This document shows, piece after piece, positions 8,153 through 16,356 of a stretch of DNA of 64,000 nt. Source of the DNA: Streptomyces sp. NBC_00306 (lineage in GTDB: Bacteria; Actinomycetota; Actinomycetes; Streptomycetales; Streptomycetaceae); contig NZ_CP108032.1 in assembly GCF_036169555.1 (NCBI RefSeq), forward strand, positions 7,998,001 through 8,062,000, given 5' to 3'. Below the pieces are notes generated by a model that saw only the letters and a program-made list of their open reading frames with translations, was not told the origin of the DNA and did not search any database. The position numbers and the translations under genes were made by a program. Numbering within the stretch: position 1 is the stretch's first letter; the number at the start of each line of letters is the position of its first letter.

Positions 8153-8785
8153 CTAGTACGCGATGCCCACTGCCTGCTTCAGGGTCGAGGCGTCGTCCGT
8201 CATGCGCAGCATCGCGTGGGCCACGTCCGCCCGGCCGATCGCGTTGCCACCGCGCAGGTTGGCGCCGAGCGCGGTCCGGTAGACGCCGGTCATGGGCTTG
8301 TTGGTGAGCTTGGGCGGCCGTACGACCGTCCAGTCGGTGGTGCTCCGGCGGATTTCGTCCTCCATCGTCGTCAGGTCCGCGTACACGTTGCGGTACACGC
8401 GCGAGATCAGTGGGGTCACGGCGCGCAGCAGGAGCGTTTCGTCGGGCGGCACCGGGCCTATGGGAGCCGCGCTCACTGCCAGGAAGCGGCGCACCCCCTC
8501 CGCCTCCAGGGCCCGCAGGATCGTCCGGGTGCACGTGGTGGCGACGCCTGCGTGCTTGATGGCGCGCGCGCCGACGCCTGACAGCACCGCGTCGCGGCCC
8601 GCCACGGCCGGCCGCAGGGCTTCTGGATCGTTCAGCCCGGCGGTGACGACCCGCAGGGCCGGGTCGTCGACGGTCAGTCGAGCGGCGTCGCGGACCACTG
8701 CGGTCACCTGGTGGCCGGATGCGAGCGCTTGCCGGACGATTTCGTGCCCGACGCCCCCGGTCGCTCCGAAAACGGTCAGTTTCAT
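8153..8785 (-). CDS. NAD(P)-binding NmrA/SDR-like protein
   Basis: A 210-aa atypical short-chain dehydrogenase-like protein. The Rossmann glycine motif GATGGVG occupies residues 8-14 and is followed by ALASGHQVTAVVRD; RFLAVSAAPIG and WTVVRPPKLTN match the NmrA/SDR_a5 pattern. No YxxxK catalytic pair is evident, so it may sense cofactor redox state or act as a quinone/epimerase-like enzyme. The start at 8785 is supported by AGGGGG. It is divergent from a TetR gene, with a palindrome between them. Confidence 0.82.
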   Translation of the reverse strand: MKLTVFGATGGVGHEIVRQALASGHQVTAVVRDAARLTVDDPALRVVTAGLNDPEALRPAVAGRDAVLSGVGARAIKHAGVATTCTRTILRALEAEGVRRFLAVSAAPIGPVPPDETLLLRAVTPLISRVYRNVYADLTTMEDEIRRSTTDWTVVRPPKLTNKPMTGVYRTALGANLRGGNAIGRADVAHAMLRMTDDASTLKQAVGIAY

Positions 8786-8813
8786 CGCTACGCCCCCTGG
8801 GTTGGTAAGTATT

Positions 8814-8834
8814 CACTCACCACTAGGGTGAGTG
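8814..8834. promoter_or_regulatory. Palindromic operator in divergent promoter
   Basis: CACTCACC and GGTGAGTG form a perfect 8-bp inverted repeat around ACTAG. It lies 29 bp upstream of the NmrA-like start and 40 bp upstream of the TetR GTG, as expected for a TetR autoregulator that also controls its neighbour. Confidence 0.65.
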
Positions 8835-8873
8835 TTCACCCACCCCTCCGTCAAGCCTTTCCGGAGCGCACAC

Positions 8874-9476
8874 GTGAAGCCTGCACGGGCCCGCATCCTC
8901 GACGCCGCCGACCAGCTCATGCGCACTATCGGGCTCGCCCGTGCCACCACCAAGGAGATCGCCAGGGAAGCCGGCTGCTCGGAGGCCGCGCTCTACAAGC
9001 ACTTCGCGAGCAAAGAAGATCTTTTCCTCCACGTCCTCCAGGAACGCCTCCCGAAGCTCGGTCCGCTGCTCGTCGAGCTGACCGAAGAACCCGCCGGCCA
9101 CAGCGTCGAGGAGAACCTCGTCACGGTCGTCCGGCAGGCCGCGACCTTCTACGAGTCCACCTTCGCGATCGGCGCCTCGCTCTTCGCCGAGCCTGCGCTA
9201 CTGCGCCGCCATGCCGAGGGCGTACACGCGCTGGGCAGTGGTCCGCACCATCCGATCGATGCGCTCTCCGGCTATCTGCGCGCGGAGCGTGAGGCCGGCC
9301 GGATCGCGCCGGACGCGGACACCGACGCAGCTGCGGCGCTGATGATGGGCGCTTGTCTGCAGCGCGCGTTCCTCAAGGCGTTCCCGGGCAGCGAGCCGGT
9401 CCGTCCGCTCGACGAGTTCGCACGGGCAGTGGCCCGCACGGTCTTCGCGGGCCTGCGCCCGCTGCCGTCCGGCTGA
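8874..9476 (+). CDS. TetR/AcrR-family regulator
   Basis: A 200-aa repressor if started at GTG 8874, which has GGAG eight bases upstream. The upstream ATG at 8832 would lie inside the palindrome and is rejected. The helix-turn-helix spans about residues 5-50 (ATTKEIAREAGCSEAALYKH, then FASKEDLF). The C-terminal half is a typical all-helical ligand domain ending in an FAGLRP stretch. Divergent orientation with the palindrome at 8814 suggests that it regulates itself and the NmrA-like gene. Inducer unknown. Confidence 0.88.
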   Translation: MKPARARILDAADQLMRTIGLARATTKEIAREAGCSEAALYKHFASKEDLFLHVLQERLPKLGPLLVELTEEPAGHSVEENLVTVVRQAATFYESTFAIGASLFAEPALLRRHAEGVHALGSGPHHPIDALSGYLRAEREAGRIAPDADTDAAAALMMGACLQRAFLKAFPGSEPVRPLDEFARAVARTVFAGLRPLPSG

Positions 9477-10168
9477 CTTCGCCTGCTTCGCGGCCGGTCT
9501 TCGTGCCCCGTCGCGGTCGGCGCACGTCTGCCGGCGCGGTGCCGAGGGCTTCTTACGTCATGTGCCGTCCGCCCGATCGATGCTGCCCTCCAGGACCGAC
9601 ATCAGGTCGACGACGCTGGTGGCCCCGGGCTCCTCATCGGCGAGGTCGATCTCCTGATAGTCGGCGCTGCTCAGTGGTCGGCGCCTCAATCCTGTCGGGA
9701 GCTGTTCACACTGGCGGTGAGACAGACGCCGAATTCACCAAACGGCTCGACCGGATCCGATGGATGATGCGCCCCCGCTCATCGACGGGCTCATCAAGTA
9801 CAGCTGCGCGCCCTGAACCGTGTCTCATCGTCACCGCTGACCAACCTCCGCTCCTGGCACGGTTCTTCACCGATTACGCTCCGCGGCCGTGCGGCCGAGA
9901 AGGCATGGGGGTCGCACGTGGCGTGCCATCAGACTCCGCAGGCTGAAATCCATGACTTCGAGCAACTCTTCCGGCCGCACCCTTCACCCCCGCACCCGCG
10001 AGTTGGCGATGATCCACCGGCTGCCGGCCAGGTCAGCTCAACGTCACGGGCCCCGGAGCCGGTGCGTCGTCAGCACCCACGGCAGGCCCAGGAGTCCGCG
10101 CCACCGCGGACGACGCCGCCTCCGAACGGGGCGGCGACCGCGGCAACTGCCACGAGACCGGCTCTGGT
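9477..10168. other. Mostly empty; possible gene remnant
   Basis: A 692-base stretch with no intact gene. Apart from the minus-strand tail described at 9558 I see no coding-like frame. Confidence 0.45.
9558..9680 (-). pseudogene. Possible C-terminal fragment of Ku protein
   Basis: A short minus-strand frame ends in SVVDLMSVLEGSIDRADGT and a stop. This resembles the C-terminal tail of actinobacterial Ku proteins, in which VVDLM is followed by a short basic helix. No upstream Ku beta-barrel can be read, so only a remnant remains. The match is short and the identification is tentative. Confidence 0.25.
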
Positions 10169-10657
10169 TCAGGCCAGAGGAACCAGCGCGGTGATGTGCT
10201 TGCCTCGGGCATGGAGGGTGATCGTGACCTTGTCGGCGAGGCGTCGTACCAGTGGCCAGCCGTAGCCACCGATCCGTGGTGGTTCCGTGGCGTCGTTGTC
10301 GGGGACGAGCGGTGTGCGGGTGCTGGTGTCACCGACGACGACGAGGAGTCCTTCGTCGGTGATTTCCGCGGTGAATTCGGTGAGGCCGCCGCCGTGGCGG
10401 AATGCGTTTGTCACCAACTCCGAGGTCACCAGGAGCGCGTCTGCGACCACCACGTCCGCCAGACTTTCCCCGTGCATTCCGCAGAAGCGTGAGTTCAGCA
10501 GTCTGGTGACCATGTCCCGCGCTGCGGCGGCATTGTGCGGCACCGGTGACAGGGGTTGCGTCGCTTTCCCGCGCTTTCGCACGGCAGCCGTCTCGGCCTC
10601 GTCCGGTGCGTGTTCCGGACGAGGAGTCTGGTCAGGTGCCTCGAATTCCACATTCAT
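10169..10657 (-). CDS. RsbW-like anti-sigma-type ATPase
   Basis: A 162-aa GHKL ATP-binding protein of the anti-sigma regulatory factor class, which binds a sigma factor or phosphorylates a STAS antagonist. The N box is TSELVTNAFRHGG, the G1 box is GDTSTRTP, and GGYGWPLVRRLADK holds the lid/G2 region. ATG 10657 is chosen because GAGGA lies nine bases upstream; a longer frame reaches 10738 but lacks a good site. It follows the STAS gene at 10732 by 74 bp on the same strand, the usual pairing of kinase and antagonist. Confidence 0.88.
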   Translation of the reverse strand: MNVEFEAPDQTPRPEHAPDEAETAAVRKRGKATQPLSPVPHNAAAARDMVTRLLNSRFCGMHGESLADVVVADALLVTSELVTNAFRHGGGLTEFTAEITDEGLLVVVGDTSTRTPLVPDNDATEPPRIGGYGWPLVRRLADKVTITLHARGKHITALVPLA

Positions 10658-10731
10658 CGCGTTGTCCTCGTGCCCGGTCGGCCGGGGCACACACCCGCGC
10701 GTATGTTCGGAGTGCGGCTCGGCAGGGACGA

Positions 10732-11085
10732 TCAGCACGTGCGCGCTTGTTCGACGCTGCTCGCGAATTGGAAGGCTTCCTGCGTTCCGGTGACCTCGAA
10801 CAGGCGGAGTACCTTGACGTTCATCGGGCCCGCCAACACCAGCGGTACGCCGGCTGCCGCGTGACTGCGCCGGCCGTGCAGCAAGGCGTGCAGTGCCGTG
10901 GAATCGGCAAACGTCAGACCGGACAGGTCCACGACGGTCCGCCTGCCTCGGTCCTCAGCGGCTTTGGTCAAAGCGTCGACCAGCCGATCGCCGTCCGACC
11001 ATCCGTCCAGGCTGCCCCGGACGCTGATCAGCACTACACCGTCGGCCGAGGGCTCTACAGCCACCACCAGTTCATCACTCGACAT
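10732..11085 (-). CDS. STAS-domain anti-sigma factor antagonist
   Basis: A 117-aa SpoIIAA/RsbV-like protein. VVVAVEP-type beta strands lead to the switch loop SGLTFADSTALHAL, in which the Ser of ADST is the expected phosphorylation site. The C-terminal helix includes KVLRLFEVTG. ATG 11085 begins the conserved domain; an extension to 11115 is possible, and no clear Shine-Dalgarno was seen for either. It lies upstream of the RsbW-like gene, forming a minimal antagonist/kinase pair, and points away from the phosphatase operon at 11518. Confidence 0.85.
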   Translation of the reverse strand: MSSDELVVAVEPSADGVVLISVRGSLDGWSDGDRLVDALTKAAEDRGRRTVVDLSGLTFADSTALHALLHGRRSHAAAGVPLVLAGPMNVKVLRLFEVTGTQEAFQFASSVEQARTC

Positions 11086-11115
11086 GGGGCATATCTTTAC
11101 AACATCACGGCGCAC

Positions 11116-11517
11116 CGAGATGACCCGCGGTCGCTCCCGGTGATCACGCTACCGGTCACCTGGAATGGCGTGCGGTACGGGCCCGTTGTCCGCGGGCGTC
11201 CTGATCAGAGGGCCCGGCGGAAGGGCTGGACCGCCGGTTCCCGACCTCGCTGAACGGCAGGGCGTCGCTCGACCGACCCGCCTGGATCAGTTCGCCGGCT
11301 GCCGCGCCCGCGTCGGCGTGGTCGTCCAGGGGGATGTGAACTCGCGGGCCAGTACGGCGAGCGGCACGCGCACGTCACCTTCACATATGTGCGGATGGTG
11401 GGGTGGGTAGGTGCTGAGTTGTCAGGAGGGCGTCCCGTGCGGGATGGTTGCCGAAAGGCAACGTTTCCGTACGAGTTGGTGAGGTGAGGGATTCGCCCAG
11501 CGGGTCCTCGATATTTG
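11116..11517. other. Divergent promoter region, no gene seen
   Basis: This 400-base gap separates the STAS/RsbW pair from the phosphatase/B12 operon. It should hold both promoters. No convincing inverted repeat was found. Confidence 0.4.
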
Positions 11518-13170
11518 GTGTCCACTCAAGCGCAGACCGTCGCAGACACGGAGCCGGACTTTCCATGGGGCCGTGCCCCGTACCCCGTGCTGGTCGCTGA
11601 TCCGGTAGGCACCGTCGTGCAGTGCAACGACGCCGCACAGATACTGCTGCCCGCAGCCCTCCCCGGCACGCCCCTGGCGGACGTGGCCCCGGGCTGGCTG
11701 TTCGCGGCCCACGAGGCGATGCGTCCGACCGGCGCCACTGCCGCCCACGACGCCGACACACCGCTCTCCGGTGGGATCGACGGTCGCCGTTTCGAGGCGC
11801 ACCCCAGCGCCCGCGCCGACGGCACGGTTGCCTGGTGGCTGGTCGATGACACCGACCACCAGCTCGCCCGTGACGCACTCCTGATGGAGAGAGAACGGAC
11901 CGCGTTCCTCGCGAAAGCGTCCAGCACGCTGCTCTCCTCCCTCAACCTGGGACGCTGCATGGACGTGACCGCGCAGTTGGCCGCCGAGAACCTCGCAGAT
12001 GCCGCCCTGGCCATCGCGCCTGCCCGGGGCTACCGGCTGCCGGTGGTGACCTGCCTGCGTGGTGGCACCCCCACCACGTCACAGGAAACGGTGGACCCGG
12101 ACGACGTCCCCGGCCTCGGCGAGGCGCTGCGGGGATTCCCCCCGGTGCCCTCGCGGTGGATCGACCCGGCTTGTGCCCCGGCGTGGATGATCCCCGACGG
12201 CTTCGGGCCCATCGGCTCGATAGTGATCACCCCGCTACCCGGGCACGGCGTCCCTGCCGGTGCCTTGGTGCTGCTTCGCAAGGCGGACAGTGCCTCCTTC
12301 ACCGACGAGGAAGAAGTCTTCGCCCGACTCTTCGCGGCGCGTGCGGGGGCTGCGATGTCAGCTGCCCGCTTGTACGCGGAGCAGACGGCTATCACCGAGG
12401 TGCTGATGCGGGAGCTGCTTCCCCCGACCCTGCACCAGATCGCCGGGGTGGACTTCGCCGGCAGTTATCGCCCGTCGGCCGACCATGAGCGGATCGGCGG
12501 GGACTTCTACGACGTGTACCCCGCCACCGTCGAAGGGGAAGCCTCGCTCGTCACGCTCGGGGACGTGTGCGGCAAGGGCCTGGAGGCCGCTGTCCTCACC
12601 GGCAAGATCCGCAATACCTTGCATGCTCTGCTGCCCATGGCCGACGACCACCAGCGCATGCTGACGCTGCTGAACACCGCGCTGCTGAACTCCCACAACA
12701 CTCGGTTCGCGACGCTGGTTCTGGCCTCCGCCGCCCGTCGGGGCAGCAACGTCGAGCTCGGGCTCACCAGCGCCGGACATGCGAAACCGCTGGTCATCCG
12801 CGCAGACGGGACCGTGGAGGAGGCTGACACCTGCGGGCGGCTGGTGGGGGTCATGCCGACCGTTCCCGCCAACACCACGACGATCACCCTCGCACCGGGG
12901 GAGTCCTGCATTCTGTACACCGACGGAATCACCGAGGCCCATGGCGGTCCGCTGGGTGACACCCAGTTCGGAGAGGAACGCCTCAAGCGCGCCCTCGCCG
13001 GGTGCGCAGGAATGCCGTCCGAGGGCATCGTGGAGCATATTCAGATGCTCGCGTCCCAGTGGCTCGGCAACCGCCGTCACGATGACATGGCCGTCGTCGC
13101 GATCTCTGCACCGCGTACCCACCATCTGAGTGCGGTGGATGGTCACACTCGGGGCAGGTACACCGCATGA
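11518..13170 (+). CDS. PAS-GAF-SpoIIE serine phosphatase
   Basis: A protein of about 550 aa that should dephosphorylate a STAS antagonist. A PAS-like sensor covers roughly residues 18-125, a GAF-like domain 135-285, and a PP2C/SpoIIE catalytic domain 305-535. The metal ligands are intact: GGDFYD (Asp330), GDVCGKG (Asp350), YTDG (Asp470) and RHDDMA (Asp523/524). Residue numbers count from TTG 11515; GTG 11518 is the likelier start, though neither has a strong ribosome site. Its TGA overlaps the ATG of the cobalamin-binding gene by four bases (ATGA), so translation is coupled. The likely substrate is the STAS protein at the end of the operon. Confidence 0.9.
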   Translation: MSTQAQTVADTEPDFPWGRAPYPVLVADPVGTVVQCNDAAQILLPAALPGTPLADVAPGWLFAAHEAMRPTGATAAHDADTPLSGGIDGRRFEAHPSARADGTVAWWLVDDTDHQLARDALLMERERTAFLAKASSTLLSSLNLGRCMDVTAQLAAENLADAALAIAPARGYRLPVVTCLRGGTPTTSQETVDPDDVPGLGEALRGFPPVPSRWIDPACAPAWMIPDGFGPIGSIVITPLPGHGVPAGALVLLRKADSASFTDEEEVFARLFAARAGAAMSAARLYAEQTAITEVLMRELLPPTLHQIAGVDFAGSYRPSADHERIGGDFYDVYPATVEGEASLVTLGDVCGKGLEAAVLTGKIRNTLHALLPMADDHQRMLTLLNTALLNSHNTRFATLVLASAARRGSNVELGLTSAGHAKPLVIRADGTVEEADTCGRLVGVMPTVPANTTTITLAPGESCILYTDGITEAHGGPLGDTQFGEERLKRALAGCAGMPSEGIVEHIQMLASQWLGNRRHDDMAVVAISAPRTHHLSAVDGHTRGRYTA

Positions 13171-14267
13171 GCTTGAGCACGAGCACACCACCTCGCCTCC
13201 CATGCGGCGCCGAGTTCGCGCAGTTGGCCGACCAGTTGTGGCACGGCGTGGCGGCCGGAGACGAGTACGCCGCCACCGAGATCGTCCTGCGCGCCCTCGA
13301 CGACGGCATCGAACCGGAGAGCGTGCTCCTGGACGTGATCGCGGCGGTGCAGGGCAAGGTCGGCGAGGAGTGGGCCGCGAACCGGATCAGCGTTGCTCAG
13401 GAGCACGCGGCGACGTCCATCAACGAACGGGCCGTTGCCGCGCTCGCCCTCCACCCGGCCGCCCGCAGGACTCCCACCCTTGGCAGGATCACTGTGGCGT
13501 GCGTGGACGGCGAGTGGCATGCGCTGCCGGCCCGGATGGTGGCGGAAGTGCTGAAGCTGCGCGGATGGCAGGTCGACTACCTCGGCGCGCAGGTCCCCGC
13601 CCCGCACCTGATCTCCCACCTGCACACCACAAAAGCCGACGCGGTCGCGCTGTCCAGCTCGATCGCGACGAGGCTGCCCACCGCGCACGCGGCGATCACC
13701 GCTTGCCAGGCCGTGGGAGTGCCCGTCCTGGTCGGCGGTGCCGCGTTCGGACCGGACGGCCGGTACGCGCGGTTGCTGGGGGCCGAGGCCTGGGCGCCGG
13801 ACGCCCGTACCGCTGCCGACCGGCTCGCCGGGGGACCGCTGCCCCGCCCGCAGGTCGACCACCAGCAGATGGACGACCTGCCGCATCTGGCCGACCAGGA
13901 ATACACGATGGTCACCCGCAACAGCGACAACCTGGTGCGCACCGTCTTCCACGCGCTGGAGGACGCGTTCCCCGCCATGCGCGCCTACGACGACATGCAG
14001 CGGGAGCGAACCGCCGAAGACCTCGCGCACATCGTGGAGTTCCTCGCGACCGCCCTCTACCTCGGTGACGAGAAGCTCTTCACCTGGTTCATCACCTGGA
14101 CCGCGCAGATTCTTGTCGCACGGGGCGTGCCCGCGCAGTCTCTGCCGCCTGCCCTGAACCTCTTCGCCCGTGAGCTCAAGGACTTCCCCCGGGCGGCCCG
14201 CATCCTGCAGCGCGGCGTTGAAGCGCTCACCACCGCACCTCGGACCACCACTGGAAAGCCCGCATGA
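13167..14267 (+). CDS. Cobalamin-binding sensor protein (CarH/LitR-like core)
   Basis: A 366-aa soluble protein with a B12-binding module but no HTH. Residues 15-95 form the helical cap (B12-binding-2) with the W-x9-EH motif of AdoCbl photoreceptors: Trp69, then Glu79-His80. Residues 105-225 are the Rossmann cobalamin domain, with the expected lower-ligand His118 in GEWHALP, a SSS segment at 163-165 and VGG at 189-191. The position after Trp69 is Ala70, where CarH has the His that caps cobalt after illumination. Residues 235-350 are an uncharacterised helical domain that could resemble stressosome sensor domains. It overlaps both neighbours by four bases, so it is made together with the phosphatase and the STAS protein. 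I infer that it transmits a B12 or light signal to them. Confidence 0.85.
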   Translation: MSLSTSTPPRLPCGAEFAQLADQLWHGVAAGDEYAATEIVLRALDDGIEPESVLLDVIAAVQGKVGEEWAANRISVAQEHAATSINERAVAALALHPAARRTPTLGRITVACVDGEWHALPARMVAEVLKLRGWQVDYLGAQVPAPHLISHLHTTKADAVALSSSIATRLPTAHAAITACQAVGVPVLVGGAAFGPDGRYARLLGAEAWAPDARTAADRLAGGPLPRPQVDHQQMDDLPHLADQEYTMVTRNSDNLVRTVFHALEDAFPAMRAYDDMQRERTAEDLAHIVEFLATALYLGDEKLFTWFITWTAQILVARGVPAQSLPPALNLFARELKDFPRAARILQRGVEALTTAPRTTTGKPA

Positions 14268-14692
14268 CGACGCTGCCCCCCGCCCTGCACCTGACCACTG
14301 TGGATGCCGAGAACAGAGTCCGCATAGAGATCAGCGGGAATCTCGACTACGACAACGCCGACCTGCTGCTGGACGAGGCCACCGCGCAGCTCTCCGCCCG
14401 CCCGCAGCTGACGGACTTGCATCTGCACTGCGCGGGTATCGGCACGGTGGACTCCATGGGGCTGTCCATCCTGCTGATGATCGGCAGACGCACCGACGCA
14501 GCAGGGGTGCGCCTCCACTTGGAGGACCGGCCCGAGAAGCTGGACCGGCTCCTCCACGTCACCGGTACGCTTGAGTACTTCACTGTGACGTCCCCCACCG
14601 GAGCCGCGATGTCGCACGAGGAGTCTGCGCCTCCCGTGGTCGCGAAGGAAGCGCGAGCGGCCCGCCCGACCGGACCTGACAACAGCACCTGA
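14264..14692 (+). CDS. STAS-domain antagonist of the B12 operon
   Basis: A 142-aa SpoIIAA-like protein. The core runs from about residue 8 to 110, with ISGNLDYDNAD near the first strands and the switch loop GTVDSMGLSIL, where Ser64 is the expected phosphorylation site. A disordered tail rich in Glu, Ala and Pro follows. The start codon overlaps the stop of the cobalamin-binding gene (ATGA), completing a three-gene coupled operon of phosphatase, sensor and antagonist. No kinase is in the operon; the nearest candidate is the RsbW-like ATPase at 10169. Confidence 0.88.
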   Translation: MTTLPPALHLTTVDAENRVRIEISGNLDYDNADLLLDEATAQLSARPQLTDLHLHCAGIGTVDSMGLSILLMIGRRTDAAGVRLHLEDRPEKLDRLLHVTGTLEYFTVTSPTGAAMSHEESAPPVVAKEARAARPTGPDNST

Positions 14693-14743
14693 GAGCCACT
14701 GCCCGGCCGATCACCGGGCAGAAGCACCCACCGACGGGGAGCC

Positions 14744-15250
14744 ATGCCCGCACCAGACGCCATCCCCAGCAGCATCTGCGACGAGGCGACCCAGAGCGCC
14801 AGTGGCATCGCCGAACTCCTCGACGTGATGTGGGGGCGCGTCCAGGACTCCACCGCCGATGCCACCGCCCCGGCCTCGGCCTCACAACTGCGCCTGATGT
14901 ACGTCGTCGAGCGGCAGGACGGCGTCCGGATGCGGGCGGTGTGCAAATTGCTCGCCGCCTCGCCTCCGAACGTCTCCCGCATGTGCGACCGCCTGCAGGC
15001 CACTGGCTTCCTCGAACGGCTGCCGTGCCCCGACAGCGGACGCGAGATCACCTTGCGACTGACCACCGCGGGCAAGCGGCACCTGCAACGCATCCGTGAG
15101 CAGCGCAAGAGCATGCTTCACCGGGCCATCCACAACATGCCCTCCGTCGAACGCCGTGCCCTGGCCATAGGACTGGCAGAACTTCGGCATCAGCTCACCG
15201 CCGCCGCCGGTGAGGAGCACGAGAGACCCGGTGCCCACAGCGCAGCCTGA
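14744..15250 (+). CDS. MarR-family regulator
   Basis: A 168-aa winged-helix protein. The recognition region is VCKLLAASPPNVSRMCDRLQ, followed by the wing (LPCPDSGREITLRLTTAGK) and a C-terminal dimerisation helix. GGGGAGCC precedes ATG 14744. It starts 51 bp after the STAS gene and is probably the fourth gene of the B12/phosphatase unit. A GTTGTC/GACAAC palindrome at 16209 has MarR-like form, but I cannot link it to this protein. Confidence 0.85.
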   Translation: MPAPDAIPSSICDEATQSASGIAELLDVMWGRVQDSTADATAPASASQLRLMYVVERQDGVRMRAVCKLLAASPPNVSRMCDRLQATGFLERLPCPDSGREITLRLTTAGKRHLQRIREQRKSMLHRAIHNMPSVERRALAIGLAELRHQLTAAAGEEHERPGAHSAA

Positions 15251-15470
15251 ATCCGTGCAGAAGTCGGGCCGGCCGTGTGACGTCCGGATTCGGTGCAGTG
15301 GAGCGTGCGAGCAGCCAGGCTCGTAGGACCGACAGGCCCCGTCGGCGCTCGGCGACATTGCCTTCGCCCCCCTGCGGCGCCCCGAGGCTGATGATCCCGC
15401 GGGCTTTCCTCCTCGAAGGCCGCCTCACCTGGTCAGCCATGGCCGGGCTCCCGATCGTTCGGAGCAGGGT

Positions 15471-15839
15471 TCAGCCGCTACGGCGCATGGCGGGAGGCAT
15501 GTCCTTGCGGGTGGCGGCACGAGTGTCCGGATAGATGGCGAAGACCTGTTCGAGCCCGAGGATCCGCAGGACGCGCAGCGTATTGCCGGGGACGGCGGCC
15601 AGGGCGACGCCGGCCTGGGCCGCTTGTGCGTGGTTGCGCGCGAGGATCAAGGCGCCTATGCCGCTGGAGTCGCAGAGTTCCAGGTGGGCGAGGTCCAGGA
15701 CCAGACGCTGCCCCGGATGCAGGACCAGGGTGGTGATGAAGGCGCGCAGCTCGTGCGCGGTGTCGTAGTCGAGGTCGCCGGTGATCTCGACTACGGGACC
15801 GGTGGCCGCGTCGCGCGCGGCGATCTTCAACGTGCTCAT
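15471..15839 (-). CDS. STAS-domain anti-sigma factor antagonist
   Basis: A 122-aa SpoIIAA-like protein closely related to the one at 62391. Shared blocks are ATGPVVEITGDLDYDTA-like and LELCDSSGIGALILARN, where the second Ser of CDSSG is the phosphosite. The C-terminal LRVLRILGLEQVFAIYPD matches LRVVGLDQIFNLYPD of the other copy. Its start overlaps the stop of a short upstream frame that looks like the end of a lost phosphatase gene, mirroring the intact pair at 62.4-64 kb. Confidence 0.87.
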   Translation of the reverse strand: MSTLKIAARDAATGPVVEITGDLDYDTAHELRAFITTLVLHPGQRLVLDLAHLELCDSSGIGALILARNHAQAAQAGVALAAVPGNTLRVLRILGLEQVFAIYPDTRAATRKDMPPAMRRSG

Positions 15840-15960
15840 CTCGACAATTCGTAGCCGGGCGGGTTCGCGGATTGGTGCGGGAGCAGTGCGGTGTCGTCGT
15901 CCGCTTCCCTCCCAGTGGTCTCCAGGAAGGCGGCCGACGCCTGATCCGCGCCCCGGTCAG
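15836..15960 (-). pseudogene. Remnant of a SpoIIE phosphatase C-terminus
   Basis: The frame that ends at 15836 reads FLETTGREADDDTALL just before its stop. This is the last metal-binding motif of PP2C/SpoIIE enzymes, as in LDDDTALLAL of the phosphatase at 62767. Nothing upstream (to 16240) resembles the rest of the domain. The stop-start overlap with the STAS gene is preserved, so this is probably a deleted phosphatase of an ancestral phosphatase-STAS operon. Confidence 0.5.
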
Positions 15961-16208
15961 GGCGCCGATGTGAGGGATAACGAAGTTCCGTAGGCCGAGT
16001 CACCCTGGCAGCGCGGTCGGCCTCGGTGCGGGCAGCTGAGCCGACCGCGGCCGAGTCGAGACTCGCCGCCGCAGGGACGGGGTCGTCGGCTTGAGGTGGG
16101 CCTTCACGCGCAGGCTCGCGCCCGCCTGCGCGCTCACGCCTACGTGGATCAACAGTCCGGTGACCGGTGATGGCGCCACGCGGTGCTTCGTGCAGGATAG
16201 AGTTGATA

Positions 16209-16224
16209 GTTGTCGTATGACAAC
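16209..16224. promoter_or_regulatory. GTTGTC-N4-GACAAC palindrome
   Basis: A perfect 6-bp inverted repeat with a 4-nt spacer lies about 100-150 bp upstream of the phosphatase starts at 16312/16357. Its size and TTGTC half-sites are of MarR type. The cognate protein is not known; the MarR gene at 14744 is the nearest candidate. Confidence 0.45.
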
Positions 16225-16356
16225 GTTCTTGGTAGGTCATGGTGTCTCATGCAGTTGTGAACTCTCCGCATTCCTTTGAACCGGATCGCAGGACCCACGC
16301 TCTGAGGCCGCGTGCCACCCAGTCTTCTGACCGCTTCCGAAGAAAAGGCGCCCAGC

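Noticed and set aside
8832..8873. Earlier ATG for the TetR gene
   Set aside because: It lies inside the palindromic operator and has no ribosome site; GTG 8874 has GGAG at good spacing.
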